In this document: positions 8,593 to 15,989 of the stretch, piece after piece | Numbering within the stretch: the first letter of the stretch is position 1 | How the letters are laid out: every line of letters begins with the position of its first letter | Source: Pandoraea eparura | GTDB taxonomy: Bacteria; Pseudomonadota; Gammaproteobacteria; Burkholderiales; Burkholderiaceae | Direction: 5' to 3' | Assembly: GCF_902459725.1 (NCBI RefSeq) | Contig: NZ_CABPSH010000017.1 | Coordinates: 1-64,000 of the forward strand | DNA: 64,000 nt | Program-made: the position numbers and the translations under genes | Notes under the pieces: model-generated | The model's database searches: none | Seen by the model: the letters and a program-made list of their open reading frames with translations, nothing else | Told to the model about the DNA's origin: nothing

Positions 8593-9717
8593 ATGCCACT
8601 GCAGCGCTTCATAGCCCGCCGACTGGGGGCTCTCACCGAACCGAGCACCCGCATTCCCTATGCCTGGGTGTACCACGAACCCGAGGTCTTCCTTCAACGG
8701 ACGTCGTCGCTTAACGTCGCCAAGAAATACCTCCATCGCCGCTTGCGTCTTGCGTTGAGCGGGCAGTCTAGCCGCGAGGTGCGTCGGGTGTCGCCGGACG
8801 CGCGCGTGTTGTGGATTTATGGGGGCAAGGCATCGGTGGGGGATGCGGTGATGGACATGTCGGGCCGTGCGTTGCTGCGAGGGCGCGAGGGTCCGGTCGA
8901 TCTGTTGATTACGCCGGGGTTGAAAGCCGTGTTCGAGGGCGACGACATCTTTCGTCATGTCTACGACGACCCGACCCGTGTGAAGCCGGGCGATTACGAT
9001 GTCGTCGTATTGCAGGAGTTCAATTATCCGACGCTGCGACTGAAGCGGAAGTATTTCCCGACGCTGCCATTTGCGTGCCTGTTCCGATTTTTCCACGGGC
9101 CGGATCGCAACCAGACCCAATTCAGCCTGGCGGCGGTCAACGACATCTTTTCGCTGGGCCTGGCGAGCGACGATTTGTTTGCGCGCGCGAAGCCGTACTT
9201 GAGGCAGGAGTTAGCGTTGCCCGAATCGATGGCGGGGCGATTGTCGCCGGGGTCATTCCTGGTGTTGGCGATGGGGGGCGTCGAGCCGCGGCGCACGTAT
9301 GCGCATTGGCGCGAATTCTTGCAGGCGTACGACATTGCGTACCAGCCGGGGATGCCTGATGGCGTGGTGCTGTTGGGGTCGAGCAACGGTGTCGAAGCGG
9401 CGAACGCGTTGATGCAGGCGAAGTTCGTGCATTTGAAGTTGCAGTCGTTCGTGGGGCAGCTGACGTTGCGCGATGCGAAGCGGGTGATTGGGAATGCGGC
9501 GTTGTTCGTGGGGGCCGATGGGGGGTTGATGCATGTGGCGCACACGACGCCGACGCCGAGCGTCACCTTGTTTGCCAAGGCCGAGCCGCCGTATCTTCGG
9601 CTCACGCCGGGTTGTCGGTCGACGCCGTTGCAGACTGATTCGGACGTGAGTGCGGTGGATGCCGCCGAGTTGGCGGAGACGGTGGTGGCGACGTTGGCGA
9701 GTGCGCCGACGAGGTGA
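8593..9717 (+). CDS. Glycosyltransferase family 9 (heptosyltransferase-like) protein
   Basis: 374 residues from the ATG at 8593. A GTG at 8533 would extend it by 20; neither has a convincing ribosome site, and 8593 gives the usual start shortly before conserved sequence. The C-terminal half carries a GT9-type region: FVLAMGG-like strand (FLVLAMGGVE), then NAALFVGADGGLMHVAHTT, which matches the donor-binding loop of LPS heptosyltransferases (GxDSGxxHxA pattern). The N-terminal half is atypical and lacks the two-Rossmann signature I would expect near residue 10. It stands alone, not within an LPS cluster. A likely role is sugar transfer in envelope glycan synthesis; the acceptor is unknown. Confidence 0.75.
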   Translation: MPLQRFIARRLGALTEPSTRIPYAWVYHEPEVFLQRTSSLNVAKKYLHRRLRLALSGQSSREVRRVSPDARVLWIYGGKASVGDAVMDMSGRALLRGREGPVDLLITPGLKAVFEGDDIFRHVYDDPTRVKPGDYDVVVLQEFNYPTLRLKRKYFPTLPFACLFRFFHGPDRNQTQFSLAAVNDIFSLGLASDDLFARAKPYLRQELALPESMAGRLSPGSFLVLAMGGVEPRRTYAHWREFLQAYDIAYQPGMPDGVVLLGSSNGVEAANALMQAKFVHLKLQSFVGQLTLRDAKRVIGNAALFVGADGGLMHVAHTTPTPSVTLFAKAEPPYLRLTPGCRSTPLQTDSDVSAVDAAELAETVVATLASAPTR

Positions 9718-9752
9718 GGGGCAGCGAGGGGGTTCGGGAATTCGGGAAAGAG

Positions 9753-9821
9753 ACGGACCGGGGCCCCTTTCTGCAGCGAGTTGGGTCTATGTCTGAGAGG
9801 CGGAAAGGGGCCCCGGTCCGT
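9753..9821. repeat. Long perfect inverted repeat between convergent genes
   Basis: A 19-bp arm at 9753-9771 (ACGGACCGGGGCCCCTTTC) is perfectly complementary to 9803-9821, around a 31-nt loop. It lies between the convergent glycosyltransferase (ends 9717) and alcohol dehydrogenase (ends 9918). Transcripts from either side would fold it into a strong hairpin, so a bidirectional terminator is possible, although no T-run follows on either strand. The loop contains GCGAGTT, similar to GCGACTT in the loops of the inverted repeats near 49.9 kb. Confidence 0.8.
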
Positions 9822-9917
9822 CGTGGAAGCACTGTGGGGGTACCAAGCAGGTGGCCACATCAGCGATCTCAATCAGCGACCACAATCAGCGACCGGAAGC
9901 CTTGTGTCAGCCCCCGA

Positions 9918-11078
9918 TCAAAACGCCGCGCTATAAATAGCAAAAGCATCGGCCTGCGTCACTTCGCGCGGGTTATTCACGAGAAGTCGGGTTTGCAGCA
10001 TCGCGTCGCTGGCCATTCGTGCGAGGTCGGTTTGTTTCACGCCGACTTCGCGCAGCGTGCGGGGGATGGCCGTCTCGACGATCAATGATTCGATGTGTCG
10101 GATGAGGGCGTCGGTCTTGGCCTCATCGCTGCCCGCGGCCTGGGTGGGCAGAATCACATCGGCCAGTTCCGCGTAATGTTGGCTGGCGGCGGGGGCATTG
10201 AAGCGCATTACGTGAGAGAGCACGAGAGCGTTCGAGAGCCCGTGCGCGACATGAAAGATGCCGCCGATCGGGTAGGCCAGGGCATGTACGGCGGCGACCG
10301 GCGAATTGGCGAACGCCTGGCCGGCGAACATCGCGCCGACCAGCATGGCTTCGCGAGCGGCGCGATGGTTGCCGTCGTTACAGGCGCTCAGCAAATTGCG
10401 TGAGAGCAATTCCAGCGCTCTCACGGCGAGCGTATCCGAGATCGGATTCTTCAGATGGGCGGACGTATAGGCTTCGATCGCATGCACCATCGCGTCGATC
10501 CCTGTCGCGGCCGTCGCTGCGCGGGGCAGACCGAGCGTGAGTTCCGCGTCGAGAATCGCGAGATCAGCGAAGAGCTGCGGCGACACCACGCCCATCTTTG
10601 TCGTCTCTCCGGTCGTCACGATCGACACGGCCGTCACTTCCGAGCCTGTGCCGGCCGTCGTCGGCATCTGCACCAGCGGCAGGCGCGTGCCCGTCACCTT
10701 CTTGATGCCATACATCTCCTGGAGCGACTGCGAACCGGGCAGCAGCACCGCGAGCAGCTTCGCCACGTCCATCGACGAGCCGCCGCCCAACCCCAGCACG
10801 ATCTGCGCATCGGCGGCACGCGCGCGTTGGGCCGCTTCCAGCACCACGTGCTCGGGCGGGTCGGCGATCACATCGTCGATCACCGACACCTGCCAGTCAT
10901 GCCTGGCCAGATCTGCCAGCGCCGGGGCCAGCAAGCCGCTCTTGTGCAGAAAGCCGTCCGTCACCACGCACACACGCTGGCCCGTCGGGTACTGCTCACG
11001 CAATAGCGCGCCCAGTCGACGCGCCGCACCAAATTCCACCACGACGGTCGGAACCGTCTGGAAACGAAAAGCGTTCAT
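9918..11078 (-). CDS. Iron-containing (group III) alcohol dehydrogenase, possibly 4-hydroxybutyrate dehydrogenase
   Basis: 386 residues, typical for group III Fe-dependent alcohol dehydrogenases. The NAD-binding loop GLGGGSSMDVAK (about residues 96-107), the PTTAGTGSEVT segment and the metal-binding His residues in DAMVHAIEAYTS, VHALAYPIGG and FHVAHGLSNA are all present. It is the second gene after the semialdehyde dehydrogenase (gap 123 bp, same strand). The pairing suggests oxidation of 4-hydroxybutyrate or a similar omega-hydroxy acid to the semialdehyde, which the neighbour then oxidises to succinate. This substrate is inferred from context; the family also includes lactaldehyde and methanol dehydrogenases. 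Confidence 0.85.
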   Translation of the reverse strand: MNAFRFQTVPTVVVEFGAARRLGALLREQYPTGQRVCVVTDGFLHKSGLLAPALADLARHDWQVSVIDDVIADPPEHVVLEAAQRARAADAQIVLGLGGGSSMDVAKLLAVLLPGSQSLQEMYGIKKVTGTRLPLVQMPTTAGTGSEVTAVSIVTTGETTKMGVVSPQLFADLAILDAELTLGLPRAATAATGIDAMVHAIEAYTSAHLKNPISDTLAVRALELLSRNLLSACNDGNHRAAREAMLVGAMFAGQAFANSPVAAVHALAYPIGGIFHVAHGLSNALVLSHVMRFNAPAASQHYAELADVILPTQAAGSDEAKTDALIRHIESLIVETAIPRTLREVGVKQTDLARMASDAMLQTRLLVNNPREVTQADAFAIYSAAF

Positions 11079-11201
11079 GACCGACTTCCTCGTGAGTCCA
11101 TCACCACCCCAAACGCGACATTCCGGCCGCGCTCGAAACGGCCAACACCGTCGAGCGCCCCGCCAGATCGAACGATGCGAGCGCGATAGCTCGCGTGACG
11201 A

Positions 11202-12650
11202 TCACACTTGCAGACAGAGGTACTTCAACTCCAGGTATTCCTCGATGCCATAGTGCGACCCTTCGCGGCCCACCCCCGACTGCTTGATGCCGCCGAACGG
11301 CGCGACCTCATTCGAGATCAGGCCAGTGTTCAGGCCCACCATGCCGTACTCGAGCGCTTCCGCCGTGCGCCACGCCCGTGCGATATCGCGTGTGTACAGA
11401 TAAGCGGCGAGTCCGAATTCCGTGTCGTTCGCGAAGGCGACAGCGTCCGCGTCGTGCGTGAAACGGAACAGCGGCGCGACCGGGCCGAAGATCTCCTCAC
11501 GCGCCATGCGCATCTGCGACGTCGCGTCGGCAATCACCGTCGGCGTGTAATACGTGCCGCCCAGCGCGTGCGCCGTGCCGCCCACCAGCACGCGAGCGCC
11601 GTGCGTCTTCGCGTCGTCCACCAGCGCCACCACCTTCTCGACCGCCTTGCCTTCGATCAGCGGGCCGATGACCACACCGTCGTCCAGACCGTTACCCACC
11701 TTCAGCTCGGCGACACGCTTGGCGAATTTCTCGGCAAAGGCGTCGTAAATGCCGTCCTGAATATAGAAGCGGTTCGCGCACACACACGTCTGCCCGCCAT
11801 TGCGATACTTCGCCGCGAGTGCGCCTTCGACGGCGGCATCGACATCGGCATCGTCGAACACGATGAACGGCGCATTGCCGCCCAGCTCCAGCGACATACG
11901 CTTGACCGTCGGTGCGCATTGCGCCATCAGCAGACGGCCTACCGCCGTGGATCCCGTGAACGACAGCTTGCGCACCACGGGATGCGACGTCAGCACACCG
12001 CCCACCGCGCGTGCCTCGCCCGTCACCACCTGGAACACGCCACCCGGAATCCCGGCGCGGTGGGCCAACTCGGCCAACGCAAAGGCGGAGAGCGGCGTCA
12101 GTTCCGATGGCTTCACCACGATCGCGCAGCCCGCCGCCAGCGCCGGGGCCACCTTCCGCGTAATCATCGCTGCCGGGAAATTCCACGGCGTGATCGCCGC
12201 GCACACGCCGACCGGTTGCTTGAGCGTGACCAGACGCTTGTCCGACGCCGGCGTGGCGAGCACATCGCCATCCACACGCTTGGCTTCTTCCGCAAACCAC
12301 TCGATAAAGCTGGCCGCATACGCGATCTCGCCGCGTGCCTCTGCCAGCGGCTTGCCTTGCTCGCGCGTCATCAGATACGCCAGGTCGTCGGCGTTGGCGA
12401 GCATCAGATCGAACCAGCGACGCAGAATCCCGGCACGTTCCTTACCCGTGCGCGCCGCCCACGGCTTTTGTGCCACTTCGGCGGCCGCCACGGCGCGCGT
12501 CGTTTCGTCCGCGCCGAGGTCCGGCACTTTGGCCAGCACGTCACCGGTAGCCGGGTCCCGCACATCGAGCGTCTTGCCGCTGTCCGCGGCGATCCATTGG
12601 CCATCGACCCAGGCGAGTGTCTTGAAGAGAGAGGTGTCTTTAAGTTGCAT
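11202..12650 (-). CDS. gabD: Succinate-semialdehyde dehydrogenase (NAD(P)+)
   Basis: 482 residues from the ATG at 12650, the same length as the E. coli enzyme. An upstream in-frame ATG at 12731 is less likely, as it lies within the operator array. The catalytic Glu lies in LELGGNAPFIVFDDADVD and the nucleophile Cys in GGQTCVCANRFY; the CVCAN pair is characteristic of GabD. WNFPAAMITRK matches the cofactor region. It oxidises succinate semialdehyde to succinate in GABA or 4-hydroxybutyrate breakdown. It is the first gene of the unit with the iron alcohol dehydrogenase, and is divergent from the IclR regulator. Confidence 0.92.
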   Translation of the reverse strand: MQLKDTSLFKTLAWVDGQWIAADSGKTLDVRDPATGDVLAKVPDLGADETTRAVAAAEVAQKPWAARTGKERAGILRRWFDLMLANADDLAYLMTREQGKPLAEARGEIAYAASFIEWFAEEAKRVDGDVLATPASDKRLVTLKQPVGVCAAITPWNFPAAMITRKVAPALAAGCAIVVKPSELTPLSAFALAELAHRAGIPGGVFQVVTGEARAVGGVLTSHPVVRKLSFTGSTAVGRLLMAQCAPTVKRMSLELGGNAPFIVFDDADVDAAVEGALAAKYRNGGQTCVCANRFYIQDGIYDAFAEKFAKRVAELKVGNGLDDGVVIGPLIEGKAVEKVVALVDDAKTHGARVLVGGTAHALGGTYYTPTVIADATSQMRMAREEIFGPVAPLFRFTHDADAVAFANDTEFGLAAYLYTRDIARAWRTAEALEYGMVGLNTGLISNEVAPFGGIKQSGVGREGSHYGIEEYLELKYLCLQV

Positions 12651-12724
12651 GGCAGTTGGCCGGGCTCGCCGGCATTTCCGGTTGGGGGAACCACAAGCGG
12701 TGTTGCCTTGATTTACCGCTTGTC

Positions 12725-12778
12725 GTTCCATCTATTGAACGATATTCTATGTATTGAACCTCATTCTACGTATCGAAT
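12725..12778. promoter_or_regulatory. Three-copy operator array for the adjacent IclR-type regulator
   Basis: Three 16-bp copies begin at 12725, 12744 and 12763, exactly 19 bp apart: GTTCCATCTATTGAAC, ATTCTATGTATTGAAC and ATTCTACGTATCGAAT. Each is an imperfect dyad of the form NTTC-N8-GAAN, and the third has a central TACGTA palindrome. They sit between gabD (start 12650) and the IclR gene. Spacing close to two helical turns would place all three on one face of the DNA. They overlap an in-frame ATG at 12754, which argues that the IclR gene starts further downstream. Confidence 0.65.
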
Positions 12779-12894
12779 GTTGCCGGTGCAACTCAGGGTT
12801 TTCCGAAGATGGAATTTCCATGACTTGCCCTTGCCGACGGCCGGCGCAGTTCGCCCCGATCCATCGCCACCATTCTGAAGCCGATTTCCGATTC

Positions 12895-13770
12895 ATGCCC
12901 AAGCGCAAACTCGACCTCCCCGTCAACGCCAACCACGCCGCCACCGACGCCCGTGACGCCCGTTACGCCCGTTACGCCCGTGACGCCCGCCACGGTGAAC
13001 CGCTCAAGACCACCGCCCCGGCCGTGGTGCGCGCCGTGCACATCCTCGATGTGATCGCGGCGGCTTCCGAGCCCATCGCATTGGCCGATCTGGCGCGAGA
13101 GACGGGCGTGCCCAAGAGCACGTTGCACGGCCTGTGCGACACGCTGGTCAAGCTCCGTCTCGTCAAGCGCCACGCCAATGGCGGCATGACGATGGGCTCG
13201 TATGTGATGGGCTGGGCGAATGCGTTCCTGTCGCAGACCCATATCACCGAAGAATTTCGGTCGGTCTGGGAGGCATCGTCCGCGTTCGCGCAAGAAACGG
13301 TGACGCTTTCCGTGCTCGATGGCACCGACGTGATCTATCTTGCCTGCCACAACGGCAATCGGCCGCTCGGCGTGACCTTCCGCATCGGCATGCGCCTGCC
13401 CGCGCCTTTTACGGCGACCGGCAAGGCCATGCTCTCGACGCTGCCGGGGGATGAGGCCGCAGATCTGCTCGCCGATGCGTGGCCCGCGCCGCTCACGCGC
13501 GCCAGTGTGCCGACGTATGCGGCGTTGGCCGAAGAGATGGCGCAGGCGCGTCGTGATGGCTACTCGATCGACAACGGGCAAATGCGCGAAGGCATGATCT
13601 GTTTTGGCGCACCAGTGTTCGACGCGAGCGGCGAGCGTGCCGTCGCGGGACTTGCCGTCAGTTTCGTCACGAATGACATCGACCTGGCAACGGGCCAGCG
13701 CCTCGGGCGTCAGATTCGCGAACTGGCCGATCAGTTGTCGGTGCGGCTGGGCGCATCGGTGCGACGCTGA
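12895..13770 (+). CDS. IclR-family transcriptional regulator
   Basis: 291 residues from the ATG at 12895. ATGs at 12820 and 12754 are in frame but lie closer to, or inside, the operator array, and none has a good ribosome site. A winged helix-turn-helix (LADLARETGVPKSTLHGLCD) near residues 60-85 precedes the IclR effector domain, with the usual GxxLPAPFTATGKAML-type segment. It is divergent from gabD and the alcohol dehydrogenase, and so probably controls them with a C4 hydroxy acid or semialdehyde as ligand (inference). The N-terminus has a short Ala-Arg-Asp/Tyr repeat (DARDARYARYARDARH) encoded by near-identical triplets, which looks like a recent slippage expansion. Confidence 0.88.
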   Translation: MPKRKLDLPVNANHAATDARDARYARYARDARHGEPLKTTAPAVVRAVHILDVIAAASEPIALADLARETGVPKSTLHGLCDTLVKLRLVKRHANGGMTMGSYVMGWANAFLSQTHITEEFRSVWEASSAFAQETVTLSVLDGTDVIYLACHNGNRPLGVTFRIGMRLPAPFTATGKAMLSTLPGDEAADLLADAWPAPLTRASVPTYAALAEEMAQARRDGYSIDNGQMREGMICFGAPVFDASGERAVAGLAVSFVTNDIDLATGQRLGRQIRELADQLSVRLGASVRR

Positions 13771-13916
13771 GCGGTCGAGCGCGTGGGGCTGAGAGTTGTC
13801 GGTGCGGCTGGGCGCATCGGCGCGACGCTGAGAGGTCGAGCGCGTGGAGCTGAGAGTTGTCGGTGCGGCTCGGCGCATCGGCGCGACGCTGAAACGTCGA
13901 GCGGGTAGGGCCGAAG
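13734..13916. repeat. 61-bp tandem repeat, three copies, starting inside the IclR gene
   Basis: Near-identical copies begin with GTTGTCGGTGCGGCT at 13734, 13795 and 13856, giving an exact period of 61 bp. Copy 1 encodes the last residues of the IclR protein and contains its TGA. Copies 2 and 3 lie downstream and differ at a few positions, with copy 3 the most diverged. Because 61 is not a multiple of three, only copy 1 is read. The remaining 13917-14383 holds no gene that I can support; long open frames there look like shadows of GC-rich sequence. Confidence 0.85.
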
Positions 13917-14383
13917 CATTCGCCGTCCCGCCGGGTCGTGCGCGGATCGGCTGCAGACCGATTCCGGATGAACTTCCTGCAACTGCGTATCCATCGGTTC
14001 GTTTTGCCTTCGGAGTTTTCCCAAATCCGAGGGTAACGACGGCGAGGGTTTGCATGCGGCCCTCGCCGATTCGGGGGCGCGGAGAGCCCGCGCGAGGCGA
14101 TGCGTCGGTGGCCCGGCTCGATCCGGGAGCCCTATGGCCTGGCCCGCCGTCAGCGGCGTGCCAGCGTCCTGTCAGGTGCGCGATGACTGGCTGACAGCGT
14201 GGCGTCGCCGTCCGATTGTTATCGTTGGCGGAACAGTCATGTTCGATTCTGCCGGCTATTCCCTTAGGGTTTTCACTGGCATCATCTGGCCTTGACCGAT
14301 GTCCAGACAAGCCAGCGGAAGCGTAGGGAAGCGCGATCCAGGCGGTGCCATGGGGCGGACATCCATTCGGGAAGCACTAGACC
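13917..14383. other. Gene-free stretch between the 61-bp repeat and the flavodoxin-like gene
   Basis: 467 bp with no supported gene, RNA or clear hairpin. Long open frames on the minus strand continue from the opposite strand of the IclR gene and encode Arg- and Ala-rich sequence without family features. The promoter of the flavodoxin-like gene should lie within the last 150 bp, but no good match is visible. Confidence 0.6.
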
Positions 14384-15046
14384 ATGTCCAATATCGCAAT
14401 CGTCTATTACTCGCAAGGCGGCGCGACCGCCATGATTGCGCATTCCGTCGCCCAGGGAGTCAACGACGCCGGCGCGCACGCGCAATTGCTCAGCATCGAG
14501 CCGCATCAATTCATCGATGGACAGTGGCACGACGACGCCCTGCTGATGCGCCTGGCTGCGGCCGACGCCATCATCTTTGGGGCGCCCGCTTTCCAGGGGG
14601 GGATCGCCGCGCCGTTCAAGGCGTTTGCAGACGCAACGACCGGTAGGTGGCGCACGCACGACTGGCGCAACAAAGTGGCGGGCGGCTTTTCGTTCAGCTA
14701 CCGTTCGGAAGACGACAAGCGCGATACGCTCGACTTCTTTGCGGCGCTTGCCGCCCAGCACGGCATGCCGTGGGCCGATGCCGACGAGGCAGACATTGCG
14801 CCACGCGCAAGCGGCACCCAACGTGGCCAACGTGGTATTCAACGTCATCCCGGTCATTTTCCGGCCGTCACCGCGCCGGGGGCCGATGTCGATGCCGCCT
14901 ACGCGCTCGACCCGGCGGACGTGATTGCCGGCAAGCAGTACGGCCGCCATGTCGCGGCACTCGTCGCACGTCTGGCAGGCGAAGTGCTGGAATCGCCGGC
15001 GGTGTTGGCGCGTCGCGCCCGCGAAGCGGCCGAGCGCCGACTGTAA
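14384..15046 (+). CDS. Flavodoxin-fold NAD(P)H:quinone oxidoreductase-like protein
   Basis: 220 residues. The N-terminus IAIVYYSQGGATAMIA is a flavodoxin-type FMN phosphate-binding loop, and AIIFGAPAFQGGIAAPFKAF matches the second FMN loop of the WrbA/FMN-reductase group. The central part (KVAGGFSFSY) also fits that group. Such proteins carry out two-electron reduction of quinones or act as flavin reductases. The stretch after residue 140 (RASGTQRGQRGIQRHPGHF) is more basic than usual for WrbA. The gene stands alone: no partner on the upstream side, and it converges on the GntR gene. The ribosome site is weak (GAAGC). Confidence 0.75.
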   Translation: MSNIAIVYYSQGGATAMIAHSVAQGVNDAGAHAQLLSIEPHQFIDGQWHDDALLMRLAAADAIIFGAPAFQGGIAAPFKAFADATTGRWRTHDWRNKVAGGFSFSYRSEDDKRDTLDFFAALAAQHGMPWADADEADIAPRASGTQRGQRGIQRHPGHFPAVTAPGADVDAAYALDPADVIAGKQYGRHVAALVARLAGEVLESPAVLARRAREAAERRL

Positions 15047-15097
15047 TCGACGGCGGCGCCTGCGCGCGGACGGTGAGCGGCAGGCCGCCGCGCGACC

Positions 15098-15805
15098 TCA
15101 GTTGCGGGGCGCGCCGTCCGCCGGTTCGGCGTGGATTTGCAGTACGGCATCGCGCTTGGCCAGCAAATGCTTGCGCAGGATCTCGCCGAGGCGTTTGCCG
15201 TCATGCTTTTCGAGGGCATCGATCATTTGCTCGTGCTCGTCGATCGCGCGATCCCACTTGTCCGCATGGAAGTTCGAGCGAAAGCGCAGTGCCATGAGCC
15301 GACGGTTGATCGCGACGTACGTCTGGCGCAACGCCCCGTTGCGCGCGGCTTCATTGATGCGATCGTGAATCGCCTGATTGCGCGCGTAATAGCCCGGCAG
15401 ATCCTGCTGCGCGCGGCACGCGAGCATCGCATAGTGCAGCGCCTTGATTTCGGCCAGCTCGACCGGCGTCATCCGCTCGGCGGCCAACTCCCCTGAAAAC
15501 GCTTCGAGCGCACTCATCAGTTCGAACGTCTCCCGGATTTCCTTCTCCGTCATGCGGGCAACACTGGCCCCGCGATTCGGCGCGATCTCGATCAGCCCCT
15601 CGGCGGCCAGCACTTTGAAGGCCTCGCGCAGCGGCGTGCGTGAGATGCCCAGCGTTTCGCACAACTCGCGCTCGTTGAGTTTTACGCCGGGCGAGAGTAC
15701 CCCCTCAATGATGAGCTTGCGCAGATGCTCGACAACCGTGTCGTGCAAACGCAGGCGCTCCACACGCGGGATGTCTGGCGTGGCAATCGTCGACGTGTTT
15801 TCCAT
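15098..15805 (-). CDS. GntR-family (FadR/FCD subgroup) transcriptional regulator
   Basis: 235 residues from the ATG at 15805. The N-terminal winged helix has the GntR pattern (VEHLRKLIIEGVLSPGVKL, then ELCETLGISRTPLREAFKVL at about residues 47-66), and an all-helical FCD effector domain with conserved His and Asn/Asp residues follows. FCD proteins bind small organic acids. It is divergent from the aminotransferase at 15990, and matching palindromes occur next to both starts. It is therefore the probable repressor of the aminotransferase, MFS, FAD dehydrogenase and aldolase genes. Confidence 0.88.
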   Translation of the reverse strand: MENTSTIATPDIPRVERLRLHDTVVEHLRKLIIEGVLSPGVKLNERELCETLGISRTPLREAFKVLAAEGLIEIAPNRGASVARMTEKEIRETFELMSALEAFSGELAAERMTPVELAEIKALHYAMLACRAQQDLPGYYARNQAIHDRINEAARNGALRQTYVAINRRLMALRFRSNFHADKWDRAIDEHEQMIDALEKHDGKRLGEILRKHLLAKRDAVLQIHAEPADGAPRN

Positions 15806-15819
15806 TTTTGCATTCAAAA
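15806..15819. promoter_or_regulatory. GntR operator, copy 1 (TTTTGCATTCAAAA)
   Basis: This 14-mer directly abuts the GntR start codon and differs by one base from the perfect palindrome at 15941-15954. Binding here would block the regulator's own transcription or translation start. Confidence 0.55.
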
Positions 15820-15939
15820 TCCGTAAAACCCTATCAGTGCGATTGTAACGCATGGCGAGGCATGCTCGTGACTCTAGGGTAAACGACTGTATTGAAAGTA
15901 CTTCCCACCTCTTGCGAAACTTTCCTGCTCTGCTAAAGT

Positions 15940-15970
15940 ATTTTGCATGCAAAATTCAAAAACGAATTTT
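15940..15970. promoter_or_regulatory. GntR operator, copy 2, with adjoining dyad, before the aminotransferase gene
   Basis: ATTTTGCATGCAAAAT (15940-15955) is a 16-bp perfect palindrome. It partly overlaps a second dyad, AAAATTC (15951-15957) and GAATTTT (15964-15970). It ends 20 bp before the aminotransferase ATG, next to the ribosome site AAGAGGAG (15972-15979), where a bound repressor would block transcription. The copy at 15806 is nearly the same sequence. Confidence 0.6.
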
Positions 15971-15989
15971 CAAGAGGAGAACGACGTTC

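Noticed and set aside
12793-14310. A 505-codon open frame on the minus strand spanning the 61-bp repeat.
   Set aside because: It is antisense to the IclR gene, repeats the 61-bp unit in its protein without sense, and has no ribosome site or domain.
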